DNA of 64,000 nt from Lucifuga dentata. Taxonomy: Eukaryota; Chordata; Actinopteri; Ophidiiformes; Bythitidae. Within the stretch, counting starts at the first letter, position 1; every line of letters begins with the position of its first letter. This document shows, one piece after another, positions 13,319-25,515 of this stretch. The notes beneath the pieces were generated by a model, which searched no databases, had not been told where the DNA came from, and was given only the letters and a program-made list of their open reading frames with translations. Where the stretch lies: contig VXCM01000992.1 of assembly GCA_014773175.1 (NCBI GenBank), positions 1 to 64,000 on the forward strand, given 5' to 3'. A program made the position numbers and the translations under genes.

Positions 13319-13510
13319 TAAAGGACAATACTCGTGATGTTGTATGCTTGAGCCCAATGTATACATTGGGCTCAAGCATACATGTTATGATACTGACAAT
13401 CATTTCCCAAAATATACTACTTTCGGTGTAAATTTTAGAAATATTTTTTGTACCTTCCAGACTGCCACTGATTTCAGTTTATTTCAGGACGTTATTAAAA
13501 TAACCTAAAA
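13319..13510 (+). repeat. TTAA-AGGACC family, partial copy with palindrome
   Basis: The left terminus TTAAAGGACAATAC is followed by sequence shared with the other copies (TGCTTGAGCCCAATGTATAC, then ACTGACAATCATTTCCC and CCTTCCAGACTGCCA). The copy is interrupted near its start by a 42-bp perfect palindrome (13341-13382) and fades out after about 13510. The + strand here is an arbitrary family orientation. Confidence 0.75.
13341..13382. repeat. 42-bp perfect palindrome
   Basis: Each 21-base arm includes TATGCTTGAGCCCAATG, and the reverse complement follows with no spacer (centre GTATAC). The palindrome is built from the TGCTTGAGCCCAATGTATA block of the TTAA-AGGACC family terminus, suggesting an inverted duplication of an element end. 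Confidence 0.9.
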
Positions 13511-15643
13511 TAACCTTGATTTAGTTCAGCATCTGGATGTATTACACATGATGTATCAAGGTATTTGTAAAAGCTTGTAGACTGCATGATATGTTTATAT
13601 ATCTTATTTACTAGTTTCATCTGTCAGAGAAATCTCTCTGATAAATGTGCACAACATTCCAGCTCAACGTAACAGGTTGTATTTACTTAAATTTCTTCCT
13701 CAACAACACTGATGTCTTTCTGGATGCACAGCACTGATAAGAAAACTGGATGAAAGTGAGTGAGAGTCATGTCCCGTCCAAAATCTACCAATTCCACACT
13801 TCATCTTCACAGTCACAGTGTGTGTGTGCATGCACACAGGATGTCAATTATGCTGATTGTTACAGAGTATTTCGATTTTATTTGTTAAGATAAGATCTAT
13901 TAGAACCGAAGATTGACAAAAAAAGAGAACAAATCGAGGTGCTTAAGTTGATTTGAATCTTATTCTGATTAAGACATATCAGACTCAGGAAATTACATGA
14001 TATTATCTACAGTCAAATTATTGGCTCAACGAAGCCACAAGCTGTGATTTTCAGTGACTTCACACACACGCAGGCACAAAATGGTAGTAAAACACTGCTG
14101 CAACAAAAAAATGCAAACCTGCAAGATTATTTTTTTATTTAATAAATAAATTTTAAAAACTTCTTGTTTGTCAACTCAGCTGAAAAATCAGCCTGCAGAC
14201 ATCATGATGCAGTGTTTTAGATGTGATCCTGCGTATACAGAAAACGGCCACTTACATATACCTACATCTCTGAAAACGCCATCAGCTAATCCTAACAAGT
14301 CCCTGATTCTGCTGTGTGTGCCAAGCCTGAATATTTCACCGACTGCCTCTGAAAGTTTTGAGTAATCTTCTATCCTCAAATGCCTGAATAAGAGAGTAAG
14401 CGAAGACACAGGAAAAGTGAGTGCATGTGTCTCCGTGTGTGAGAAAGTGCACGTGAGTAATTAAGCATGTGAATGCGAGTGTTTACCTGCATGCAGACAG
14501 GGATTAATCCCTGAGTGTTTACAAGTGACGTCAGCATCTGAATCAACAACAGCAACATCGATGTGGTGATGCTGGCAACAGTCGCCGTGACTACTGATCG
14601 GTCTCGACAACAGTGCAGAGGATTAGGTATGACAGGCATGGGAAGCTTAGCGGACAGGAGCTCATTTCCTGTGTATGTCTGTGTGAGCGAGTGTGTGTGT
14701 GTTACTGTGGAAACAGAATAAAAGGAGAAGAAGAAAGAAAGAAAGAAAATGTTGTAAAGAATGGTCAAGGAGTGTAAGAGATGGAAGCAGGCAGGACGAC
14801 TGAGAGCATAATAGAGATGAGAAAGGAAACAGGAAACAAAAGGCCAGTGACAGACATGTTCTGAGCTAAAAAATGACATCATTCCCAGCTGTTCTCTACA
14901 AAGAAAAGAGAGAGAACGAACGAGTCAGTGAGAGCAAGCAAGAGAGAGAGAGAAAAGATGGATAATAGAGGGAATAAAAATCCTTGAAAGTGTTTGCGCA
15001 GGAAATGTGTGGAATCATTTATCCCTATTAACTGCAATTTTAAGATGTAATATCAAAAATAAATAAATATGTAAATGCATTTTTTTTAAAGTTTTTTTTA
15101 TGAGATGTGGGCTTTTAACTGATCAGCAACACTGTATATTATATCTAGACTAAGGAGATTAAATTAGCTGTTGCTTTGGAGGACTTTTACTGTGAGATTT
15201 TCAGTGTGAGATGTTCATGTTGTAGCAATGTCACATCTTTTTTTGCGACACAAAACGCTCCTATATGTGCTTATAATGCATAATAAGATATCCATAATGA
15301 TGTAATATGCAGATTATCTCAATTTTATCTATCAGATGCATGCGGTGTGGTGCAGACAAAACAACCTGTTTACCTGTTCTCAGTTGGTAGTGGGATGGAA
15401 GTGGAAACATGGAAATCCTTTGTTAACTGGTTCAAATCTGGCTCAAAGGACTGCTAAACATTTTGTTATGCCACTTTGCCATAAAAATGTCTGACAGAAA
15501 GTAGAATGTAACCAGGCTGACTGAAGCTTGTATCTCTGCATGAGCGGGAGATGTTATGTCTAACAGTAAGCAGAATTATGGTTAATGGGAATATTTAGGC
15601 ATAGATAAGAGAAATCTACCTTAATGCTCCATTTATGCTTCTA

Positions 15644-17054
15644 CACAGCAAATTCAGCAGAGTTAAAATTCTGGTGTTGATGAAAAGAGTGTCAATCCAA
15701 CTACGTCTGGAGTTAATCTAACTATGGATTTGGTGTAATTTGCCTCTTTTGACACCCGGTCAACTAAATAGTTGGTGTCAAAATTGGGTGTTGAAGCCAT
15801 TTTTGTCAAATCAACACTGACGGTGTTGATTTGATGATCTGGAAGTTTTTGACACTGGCTTTCAACTCTGAGGGTGTTGGGAGTTTTTTCTGCTTCATTA
15901 GTTTGAGCATAACATGCAGTCACAACAACAATGGTTAACTTCAAAATTCATTTTTAGGTAAACATTTAAATGTTAATTTCCTTAAATTTGACTGTTTTTG
16001 ATCATATCCAAGTTTTCCACACTCTCTTTATGAATAGCAGCCATGCTATCAAAGAGTTCATGCTAGCAGGTGATACTCCTGGACGGAGTTAGAATGAGGT
16101 TATTGTTTTTCACACAAAGGCTCTAAAAGGCCCAACATGAGAAGTTAAAAGTTGCTGTTAAAGGCGACATGCAAAGTCTGCAGTAAACACACTGTAGCGA
16201 CGGTGGATTGAGCTGCTCTGATTCTCCCAGCATGCTTGCAGCAGTGTTACATGCTCTGAGTTCTAGTTCTGTTGTAAATATCTGTTATCATCCTTTTTGT
16301 GAATGTTACAGCTTTGTATAAGTTTATTTGTTGCAGCTGTAACAGTTTGAGTTACATTTGAATGCATTCTACTTTTTGGTGTGTCACCATCAGAGAGAGT
16401 GTGTGTTCTTGTTATGATATCCCTGCTGCATTCTGCTTACTATTAACTGTTATATTGCTGTTTTGTTGTTGAAGCTTTAATAAGCTTTAACTGAGAAATG
16501 CTTCTTATTGAGCAAAGTAATTCCACTTTGTTCAGGGAGAAGTGTTCTTCTCCTCTTCATCATGCTGATGATGAAGAGGAGAGACTAGTGTTGGACAGCA
16601 TTATAGTCAGTAATTAATTAAGATTTTCTGAAATAAAAATGTGGATTGAAGCAAACAGGATAGGTCTGTCATTTTTTAACATACATTAAATTGTATTGTA
16701 CTATATTTACACACAATATGCTAATTAGAGGGTAACTCTTAAGTAGTTAAAAAATTACACAATAAAAGAGTTAATTTTTAACACCTTACACTAGTGTTGA
16801 AAATATGTCACACTTTAAAAGAGTTCAGTTTTAACTCCTGACACTGGTGTTGAGAATATTTAACACTTTGTAGTGTCGAGCAGTGTTAAATTTCAACTCT
16901 GCACAGAGTTAATATTTACTCCATTATAGTGTTAAAATGCTAACACTTTGAAAAGTGTTGAAATAACACTTTTGGGAGTGGACCCCATGAGACACTTTGA
17001 AAGTGTTGAGATTAACTCTTACAGAGTTATTTTGACTCTGCTGAATTTGCTGTG
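15644..17054. mobile_element. 1.4-kb non-coding TIR element with reiterated subterminal motifs
   Basis: The ends CACAGCAAATTCAGCAGAGT and ACTCTGCTGAATTTGCTGTG are perfect inverted repeats flanked by TA on both sides (15642-15643, 17055-17056). Both flanks of the interior are rich in short motifs of the type AACACT/AGTGTT and AACTCT/AGAGTT in both orientations, especially 15660-15890 and 16760-17040. These look like iterated transposase-binding sites. The interior also has a 15-bp-arm hairpin at 16549-16582. No transposase is visible; the longest ORF inside (93 codons, minus strand) has no recognised domain. Superfamily uncertain. Confidence 0.8.
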
Positions 17055-18808
17055 TACCTTAAAATTCACCGCCTCTACAAAAGAATCCATAATGTTATGA
17101 TACAGTATAACAGAAAATGCTAAGGTGGTATCATATTCTAGGAAACATCACAATTTGAGAAGTAATGATATTACATGTAGTTATTTACTTAAACTGATAT
17201 ATGAGGCCATTATTCCCCGTTTATTAAGAAGGAGATATTGGCAAATCACTTTCTGTCATCTCTGACATTATATTCTATGATATATGACAGATATAATGCC
17301 GTTTGACTGATTACATATTCATCTGACCAACTAATCAATGCTACACTGTCTTGGAACTTAAAGTGCAATACTACACTGTTTACGATTCCAGACAAGTATT
17401 CACGACAATGTTTTACAAGTAGAAATAGTATACTTGCAGTAATATTATCTTTCAGAGTTTCGATTTTAGCATGCCTCAGTCTAAATTCTGCCTCAGAGGT
17501 GTTCCTATCCTGCCAAGAATACAAATTTGGCAGAAATACTGAATACCTGATATATATGTGCTTTGGCAGGAAAGTTATCAAATTTGAAGATATTCAGTAT
17601 CTCAGCACAAAGTACTGGCTATGAACAGCTTCAGTGTTAAAAAAAAATCTGTATAAACTTTCACAAATTCATATTAATTTAGCACTCATCATCATGCAGG
17701 AACAAGACGAGCAGTTGGGATTCAGCCAGTATGTGTTCATATTTGGCAGGACTGTCAGCTGTGGCGTGCGTAATAGAAGTGGATGCATTATGGGATGTTT
17801 CTGCTGAAGTGTGGGCCACAGCAAGCCCGTATTAATATTACATTGAGGGATAGAGGAAGAGACAAAGGGTGTGTATGTCTTTATGCACATGAATGTTGAG
17901 GGGAATGAATCATAGCCTTCAATGAAAGCTAACTGCAGAATGACTGCATCAGTGTGTGTGTGCACATGCATGCTCTGCATATGCATGTTTATGTTTTGTG
18001 AGTGTGTACTTGTGCTGGTTATCGCTTCCGTTGTGTTATTCTGCCAGCAGGATGATTCTGGGCACTTTGATCAAACAGCGCTTTTTCAAAAGACTTAAAT
18101 ATATCCATTTGCAGGACATTTATCGGAACCTGTGAAAGCCTCTCCACTCCTGTTTAAAATTCAGCCTTCGACAGCAAGTTCCTCAGTTCTATTTCCGACG
18201 CATGTAGCGCTCAACGGCTCTGCTCTCTCCCACTCTCCTCACCTGCTCTCCTCTTTCGCCTTTTCCCTTTTCAAATGTTTTCTTTACTTCTCAAAATGCT
18301 GCTTTCTCAGTCTTTTCCTCTCCCTCTGTCTCTTGTGAGCTCTTGAACCTTCAATATTTGTCTATAGTTACTCTACCATTCTCTCTTATCCTCCTTTTTT
18401 TTTGTTTTGTTTTCTCTGCTAGCACTGTTGCTAGCAAATCGACTTTCTCACTCCCCCTTTTCTTCTCATTATTATTATTTCTCCTTATTTCAAAAGAACA
18501 TCTCATCTCTCACTCATCTCTCACTGTTATTATTTGCCTTGACTCATCATGAGTCTTCTTGAGTTGTCTGTAGCAAAGTCTGGAGCATAAGGCAAGCATG
18601 TCACTTACTTTTAATCTGAAATCCAATGAGAAATACTGACAAGAGCCATCTTTTATAAAAGGAAAGGCTGCCTATGAAATGCTTTGCCTTGCTGCAAGAA
18701 TATTAACAGAGCGGCCCTTTAGCTTACACTGCATTTGCTTTGATTTTCCTCAAGCCAATCTAACTTCACCAAACTGAGCAGACCATTTTCTCTCTTTCTA
18801 TTTCCAGA

Positions 18809-18815
18809 CATCGTT

Positions 18816-18852
<37 letters not shown>

Positions 18853-18880
18853 CACTCTCAACCCCTTCTCCCNCATCGTT

Positions 18881-18917
<37 letters not shown>

Positions 18918-18937
18918 CACTCTCAACCCCTTCTCCC
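18809..18937. repeat. CT-rich block duplicated across a single N
   Basis: A block of about 64 bases (CATCGTTG, a CT tract, then GCACACTCTCAACCCCTTCTCCC) occurs at 18809-18872 and again from 18874, separated by one N at 18873. Near-identical flanks around a single N point to an unmerged contig overlap rather than a biological tandem repeat. Confidence 0.8.
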
Positions 18938-19058
18938 CCTCTTTTTCCATCTATTTTCTCACTCTTTTGTTGCAAGGCTGTTTCATCACAGATCACAGGG
19001 TTGAAGGCTGTGCAGAGTTCAAAGGTCAACGTTAGAGCTTACTCGACTGGCCGCCAGT

Positions 19059-19060
<2 letters not shown>

Positions 19061-19102
<42 letters not shown>
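19061..19102. repeat. (CA)n microsatellite
   Basis: CA dinucleotide of 21 units in intron 4, about 100 bases before a TTAA-AGGACC family copy. Confidence 0.97.
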
Positions 19103-19103
<1 letters not shown>

Positions 19104-19208
19104 GAAGAGATCTTACTTCAACATCAGGAAATCCACCACTAAACACTAAATCAGCTGTTCAACATGCAGCATACAAAACAGTACAATAAAAAGAAACTGC
19201 TAAAGGCT

Positions 19209-19793
19209 TAAAGGACCATACCTATAATTTAGCATGTTTGAGCCCAATATATACAACTCACATACACGCTAAATTACTGCCAACCATTTTCCAAAACATA
19301 CTAACTGAAGCGGTAAATTTTAGATTTATTTTTTCCAATACCTTCCAGACTGCAATTGGTTTCAGTTCATTCCAGAATGCTATAAAAATCAACTTGTAGA
19401 GACTTTAAATGTGCTTGAGCTAGGTAATCCATCGCAGCGAACAAGGCGTCTATGAAATTTTGTGTTGAAGTAGCGTTTCAACACGGATTCAATGTGGAGC
19501 TACTCAGAACAAAATGTATGTCTTCTCTGCCAGAGAATAAAGTTCCAGGAGAAGAAAGCTTTTACCAAGAAATTTAAATGACTGGGCTGTCTAAAATCGT
19601 GCGAAACATGCAGGCAAAATGTTGAATTTTAAGATGAGCGTATCATTTAATTTAGAAAGATTTGGGGATTTGGTAAAATAACGCAAAAATTAGAATACGG
19701 TTTTATGTTTTTGAGAATGGTTGGCAGTAATGTGTGTGTGCAGGTTGTTTTATTGGGCTCAAACATGCAAAAATCACTGGTATGGTCCTCTAA
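19209..19793 (+). mobile_element. TTAA-AGGACC family, near full-length copy
   Basis: About 585 bp, starting TTAAAGGACCATACC and ending GGTATGGTCCTCTAA. It carries the family blocks GCATGTTTGAGCCCAATATA, TACCTTCCAGACTGCAATTG, AACAAGGCGTCTATGAAATT and GGGCTCAAACATGCAAAAAT in order. The ends are long imperfect inverted repeats. No ORF of note. It lies in mmp16 intron 4. Confidence 0.85.
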
Positions 19794-19915
19794 ATGCGTC
19801 CTGACAAGCTGTGAAGCTGTAAGGGCAAGAGCTTCAGGGGAATGATTACCATAGTTATCACGCTTGAATGTTGTCCAAGATAGAGGTCTGAGTAAGCCGA
19901 CAAATCAATCCAGTC

Positions 19916-20702
19916 TTAAGGCTCTTTTCCACTGTAGGGCCGAACGGTTCTGAGCATGGAGAGAAATTATTCCAGTGGTGTTGGAACAACTGTGCTCAGC
20001 GCAGCAGAACCGTTCGGGTAGGTGGGCGTAATGGCGTAGGAGTTCACTGATTGGTTTACGTCAGTTTTGTGACTTTGCATCTAATAGCCGAGTCGCTGAC
20101 AGCACAGGGGTGTTGTCGGGAATTTGTCAGACCAATGCAGAGAAAAAATAAAAAAAGTTCAAACACATGTACAGGATCCAGAAGGACAATAACAGCAAAA
20201 GCAGAGCCGCCAGGAAAACAGACCGATTCTACAAACTTTTGGACAGCATTTTAGGATCCTGTCCTTCCATGTGGAAACTGTGTACTATACTCGTCCTTCT
20301 CTGCACTCTCCATGGCTACAAAGCTCTTGGAAGCGATGGTGAATGATTATGGTAAGTTGTAGCAACTAGTTCCATACATAGTCTTATACATACTTGTTAA
20401 ATAGTAGGCTAATCAAAGAATAAGTTGGGTATTTTTAAAGTCAAACCTTTTATTTTAAACGTCTGGTGTAATTTTGTGGATACGGAGTATAATTTTCAGC
20501 GATCAGTACAGTAATCTTATCTCCTAGCGGCTGTGTTTCCAAACACGAAATGTGCTCTTTCACTTGCGTCACTTGCTGTCTGGTTTAGCAGCCTCACAGA
20601 TGGAAACAGAAATGATAACCGTTCCCACGAGTCTGGAGCAGCATGGAACGGCACGAGGCGGCCCAGTAACCTTTTGGCCCTACAGTGGAAAAGTGCCTTT
20701 AG
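19916..20702. mobile_element. Harbinger-like non-autonomous element, about 0.78 kb
   Basis: The left end, TTAAGGCTCTTTTCC followed by ACTGTAGGGCC, is inverted at the right end as GGCCCTACAGT followed by GGAAAAGTGCCTTTA. The arms of about 25 bp differ by only a few bases. The GGC-CTTTTCCACTG terminus and TTA/TAA-like flank resemble PIF/Harbinger elements of fish, but the 3-bp duplication is imperfect, so hAT cannot be excluded. No complete transposase or Myb-like ORF is present. Confidence 0.7.
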
Positions 20703-21529
20703 ATCGCATCAGAAGAGAGCAGAAATCTCTCCTGCACTGACCAGCATAACCATCATCCAGCAAGCACCACACTTCCTGACTTTTCTTCACCATCCTGGAT
20801 TCCTATGAAGAACCTCCCTAACAAAATTATGGTTCAGTGAAAATACTGTAGATCAAAATGTGGCAGACTGGTGCCCTAGAATTTTCAAACTAATCCCTTC
20901 CACTTCCTGTTCTTGACAATTCCAGCATTTTTCAAATTTTTCAAAACTTTAAGCAGAACAATTCTATAAATGTAACATATGCAGACTGCCTATAATCTAA
21001 AGCAGGAAATATGTAGAACTGGTTATAAAATCCTTTCTGCTATATTCCTGTGTAGTGAACCAAAATAACATTCCCTGATTTCCCAAAAGACCTGACTTTT
21101 TCTGTTTGGAATAAAGCCTCCTCTCACAATTCCATGATATTGCAGAAATCCCATCACCAGTGGGAAGTGTGCTTTGTTTTTTTATATTACTGTTTGCTGT
21201 TAACACATTACAGTAACATTATTACTGTTCCTAGTGAGTGGTGTCACACAAAAGGTCATTCCTGGTTTAGTCATAAAATTGAATGTTTGCACCAAAAATA
21301 CACATATCATTGCTACTCTGCTGTTTTTACTGCTCTTTTCCTTTCTTTTTCATATAAAAACATACATTTGAGATAAGAATAGGAAAGAGCTAAGCAATAA
21401 AAAAAGAGATACAGTTGGCTGCATAATAAAATAGTTCCAAGGAGAGTGACGAGTAATGACATTACGTTTTCGAAGAACCACAATAACTAACCATAATAAA
21501 ATTCCACAAGCATGCAGAGCATTTCTTAC

Positions 21530-21834
21530 CATCGTGGTTGGGGTTTCCCAACGTCCATGGTTCATCCGAGTCAAAGTGCGTGTCACCTCCTATGCCGGGA
21601 CCCGGGAAGTAGGCATGAGCCAGGAAACCACCTTCGCCGTCAAAGGGTGAGCTGTCACCGTGAAAACCTGAGGCGAAGATGATAGTGATGTCTACGTCTT
21701 TCTTGGTCCTCTCCAGCTCGCTGTAGGGCACGGCCTCGAAACGCAGCGGCGTCACATTTTGCCAGACGTCGAAGGCTCGCCGGATGGCGTCGTGGGTCTC
21801 CTCGGCACCCACTTTGGGTGTCACGTTCTTTATA
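21530..21834 (-). CDS. mmp16: mmp16 coding exon 4: N-terminal part of the catalytic domain
   Basis: This 305-nt exon encodes residues 134-234 and the first base of Gly235. It covers the first part of the zincin fold up to, but not including, the HExxH helix. [38 protein letters not shown] and [30 protein letters not shown] are seen directly. From family knowledge H191, D193, H206 and H219 bind the structural zinc, and D198, D221 and E224 lie in calcium sites; all are intact. The stretch around PYSELERT (169-176) occupies the MT-loop found only in membrane-type MMPs. [17 protein letters not shown] and TLGNPNHDG favour mmp16 over mmp24, which usually has DIMIFFASG and NANHDG. Acceptor TCTACAG|TATAAAG, donor GATG|GTAAGA. 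Confidence 0.95.
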
Positions 21835-23585
21835 CTGTAGAGACACCATATACAGGCAAAGATGATTACTGTACATTGAAAATACACTAGAAGACCTTTA
21901 GAATGAACCTGTAACGCACACAGCCAGACTCCTGGGCGCCCCCTGTCTTTGCTAAAAGTAACACAACTGAGAGGAGTTTATTCTGCTGGACATCCACATG
22001 TGAAAGTAAAGCAAGAGAATCTAATCAGGCAAATGAAATAAGACATATCTTCCCTGAAATGTCTCCTAGGGGATTAATAAACTACTCTACTCTCTAAGCA
22101 TAAGACATGGGGCAATAGAAAACAATGAAGCCAACTTAGTTTAGCCTACGTCTTACCAACAGGCTTAATGAAGGCCTTAAAAAAGAATACTGGAGCATGT
22201 CAATCTACACAACTGCATGACGCCAAAAAACGTCTGTCACTATCCCTGGTTTCTCTGCAGGTCACCATTTCACACTTATCCTGTTCACCAACAGAGAGAT
22301 AAATGGAGCGATTTGTGAGAGAAAATAGCCGAGTTCTCCCCTACCGGCTTTGAGCTGCTGCAGGTGTGCAGAGGATGGAACAATTTCCTGCCTCTGGAAT
22401 TTATTTTCTAATTAAGGATTATCAACAGCCCACTGCCTGCTGAGAGCCCCAGTCTGGTTTAGGCAATCAGGGAAACCTCTCACCGCTTTATTCGCTCAGA
22501 AAATACCTGTGTCATGCTCTATTAAAAATGTTGTTTCATTCCCAAAATAGACAGATACTGTAATTTTGCATTGGCAATCTTGGACCCTTCTTTTGTAAAC
22601 ACACAATGCCGCGTCTCTTTCCGCTGCTAATGCAGAGTCTGAGTTGGAAGAAAACTTACTTTGCACAATGTGTAAATGGAATGCCCAGCAAAAATGTGAC
22701 TGTTTCTTGTGTCGTCTTCTTCAGGTTCAAGTTGTTTCAAGGTTCCTCAATCGTTTCTCCGCTTCACCCACTCTAATTCTTTTGTCTCCTCTTTCTGTCA
22801 CCTACATTCCTTTGTTCACTTTTTCATTTCAGTCACTTCAAAGCGTCTCTGTTATGCTGTCGGCCTGTCATCTTACATAATAGGAAAAGCTATTATCATA
22901 GTGTCTTTTGTCTTTGACTATTGCTCCTTTCTGTCTTCTTCCGAATGCATCAAGAATACAGCACATTTATATTTTCCATATTTATATTACCTTCAAGGTT
23001 CTTCAATTATTGACTCAATCTCAGGCAACAGGGAAGCATAAAGGCCGATTATGAAATATCCATAAAGGTCTACTGAACAACTTGCGACTACCAACTGTTT
23101 TCTCTTTTTCTGTCTCCTCTTTCAAATCTTTTCCTGCTTCGAACTGCTGATTGCCACTTTAGCAAAGGTGGCTTTACCAAACTCAATTTTTTTTTTTTTT
23201 TTTTTTTNTTTTTTTTTTTTAAGCAAATTAGTTTCTGCTTTGACGGTACTGATGACCAAACACATACCATGAAGACATGGAGTATACTGTACATAAGTCT
23301 ACAGAAATGCCACTAGATTTGTTTATAAGGAATTGAAATAGTTGGCAGGAAGAACCACACAGATGCAAGATGGATTAAATGATTCACCTTATTTTAAGTG
23401 GAAAATGTGTTTGTAATTGGCTGATGATCAGCTGATGCTGCTCACATGATTACAATTGTGCCTGAATGTATGTTGGTTTAGTATCTGTAGCACATACCGT
23501 AATTAGCTTTTCAGTAGCTGTGCTAATTCTACAAAATGTCCTAAGACATCAAGACAAAGTTCCATCCATTTTCAGTCTAACATAC

Positions 23586-24111
23586 ATACCATACCATATA
23601 ACCCACATACACGTTACATTACTGACAACTATTTATGAAATTATACTACTTGAGCAGTAATTATTAGAATTGTTTTTCCTACCTTCCAGATTGCTATTGC
23701 GCACACTATTAAAATCAACTTGTAGCAACTTGAAACATGCTTGAAATCATCTATCACAGTAAACAAGACATCTATTAAATTTTTTTGTTGAAGTAACTTT
23801 ATTTAACCAGTCCAGCTGCACAGAAGAAAATGTATGTCTCCACCAGGGAATATAGTCCCAGAAGAAGACGGCTTTGACCAAAAAAATTTAGAACAACTAC
23901 TTTTGTATGTAAGTGTTAGCAGGCAAAACACTGAATTTTAAGGTGGGTGTTATCACCGGATCATTTGACTTTGAAAGATTAGGAGATTTAGCAAAATAAC
24001 AGGAAAAGTAAAATAGGGTTTTATGTTTTGGAAAATGGTCGTCAGTAACAACGTGTATGCGGGTTGTATTTATTGGGCTTAAACATGCAAAATCACTGGT
24101 TTGGTCCTTTA
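23586..24111 (+). mobile_element. TTAA-AGGACC family, copy lacking the extreme left end
   Basis: The order of blocks matches the other copies (CACATACACGTTACATTACT, CCTACCTTCCAGATTGCTAT, CACCAGGGAATATAGTCCCA, TTATTGGGCTTAAACATGCA). It ends at GGTTTGGTCCTTTAA. The first ~40 bases of the family are replaced or strongly diverged. It lies in mmp16 intron 3. Confidence 0.8.
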
Positions 24112-25222
24112 AGACCATTTAAAAACTTAATGGCATTCTTCTATCTGGGCATGCGTGATGGACTTTTGTGTAAGGATGACATTAACATTGTGTGCAAAAT
24201 CCTTGCCTCACAAAACAACAGCATCACATCACAGTGGGGAATTGATCGCTTTGTATCCTCTCATAATCCACAGTGGCCACAAGGTGAAGCCAATGACAAG
24301 CCCATTTTTGATGTCTTATTGTCTGTGATTACACTTGCAACAAGCGAGGTGAATGGTGATGAATAACAGCTTGAATACTGTGTCCTCAATTGTCCTACAG
24401 TATATTCTCACATCTCGAGATTAGCTGGCAACAACAATTGAACAACAATTGAAGCCACATTATTGCAAGTGAGACGGCTGTTTGACTCGATCGCTGCCTG
24501 ACTGAAGCCACTTAAGAAGGTGACAGGAAATGACCCTTTTGTCTCTTCAAGTATTTATGTAGAGCCGTTAAGAGATGCACAAGCTTGATAAGCAAGAAAT
24601 AACTGTTGTAGAGTCAATATCATCTGATGCAGACAGGGTTTGTCTTATCCCTGAGATTAAAATCAAGAGGATAGCGTGTAGCGCCTCCTGTTCCTTCCAT
24701 GAACACATCCTTGTCCTCGCCTCTCTGGGGTACAATGAATGGCCTTACAACGGAGGTGGCCACTTGAGGAAACGGAGGAAAGACGATTACTTGCCTTGAA
24801 TGGTGTCTTCTTCCGATTCTATTATAGAAGTGCATATTATTTTAAGGGCAAGACAGATAAAGAGAGAAACAGGTGCTGGGGTAAATTGCAAACGGATGAA
24901 TCACAACCTGCTGTAAGGCCATATATCAAGTATTAAGTCCACGTTGTGTGGTGATAATGATTCCAGATGCAGCTCGTGTGCTATAGTAACACCTGCAAGC
25001 AGGGATAACAGTAGGGATGCTGAAGCTAATGAACGCCTCCTCCCTGCACGTGCAGAGGCTACATGGAAACATCCAGCAGAGCCATGCATGCATGCATTTC
25101 AAATGTCAGCATCATGTTTAAATTATCACTACACATTTTACTGGCTTAGGCTTTACAAGAAAGCTGCATGGAGAGCGGATTTTTAGCGAAAGAGAGCGAT
25201 GTATGTATGTAATGTATGTAAT

Positions 25223-25515
25223 GTATGTCTCCACTCGGGGAATATAGTGCCAAAAGAAGACCTGCGTTTATTGAAAAATTTTAATGACTGAGACTTCATA
25301 ATTTTACGTAACTATTATAGCAGGTGAAACATTTATTTTTAAGGTGGGTGTATCGCTTGAATTTGGTCTGATTTTGAAAGATTAAGAGATTTTGCAAAAT
25401 ATCAGGAAAGCTGAAATACAGTTTTATCCTTTGGGAAATGATTGTCAGTAACGTTACATGTATGAAAACTGAATATATTAGGGTCAAACATGAAAATAGT
25501 TGGTATGGTCCTTTA
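25223..25515 (+). mobile_element. TTAA-AGGACC family, right half only
   Basis: The copy begins at TATGTCTCCACTCGGGGAAT and runs to GGTATGGTCCTTTAA, corresponding to the right half of the family. It closely resembles the 29225-29805 copy (AAGAAGACCTGCGTTTAT is shared). It is preceded by a short ATGTATGTA-type repeat. It lies in mmp16 intron 3. Confidence 0.8.

Larger units (their letters stand above)
1..21529 (-). other. mmp16 intron 4 (partial), overview of non-coding content
   Basis: From the exon 4 donor to the window edge I see no supported coding exon. Recognisable contents are a hairpin at 575-605, imperfect repeats at 607-695, a MITE at 1524-1885, a CA tract at 3279-3334, a hAT MITE at 5400-5682, a DD36E Tc1 wreck at 6722-7902, a GT tract at 9151-9186 and MITE family copies at 13319 and 19209. 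A 1.4 kb TIR element lies at 15644-17054, a CT duplication at 18809-18937, a CA tract at 19061-19102 and a Harbinger-like element at 19916-20702. Between these (1886-5391, 7903-13318, 13511-15641, 17057-18808 and 20703-21529) I see only unique AT-rich sequence with chance ORFs. Confidence 0.75.

Noticed and set aside
14376..14882. 168-codon minus-strand ORF rich in Ser, Leu and His
   Set aside because: Its composition follows local CA- and GA-rich simple sequence; no motif is recognisable and it lies inside intron 4.
15663..15944. 93-codon minus-strand ORF in the 1.4 kb TIR element
   Set aside because: It consists largely of the short repeated AACACC/AACTCC-type motifs; no transposase features.
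21456..21650. 64-codon plus-strand ORF over exon 4
   Set aside because: Antisense shadow of the MMP catalytic exon.
21925..21945. Third possible CTCF site (GGCGCCCCCTGTC)
   Set aside because: Matches only 10 of 14 core positions; too weak to report as a site.
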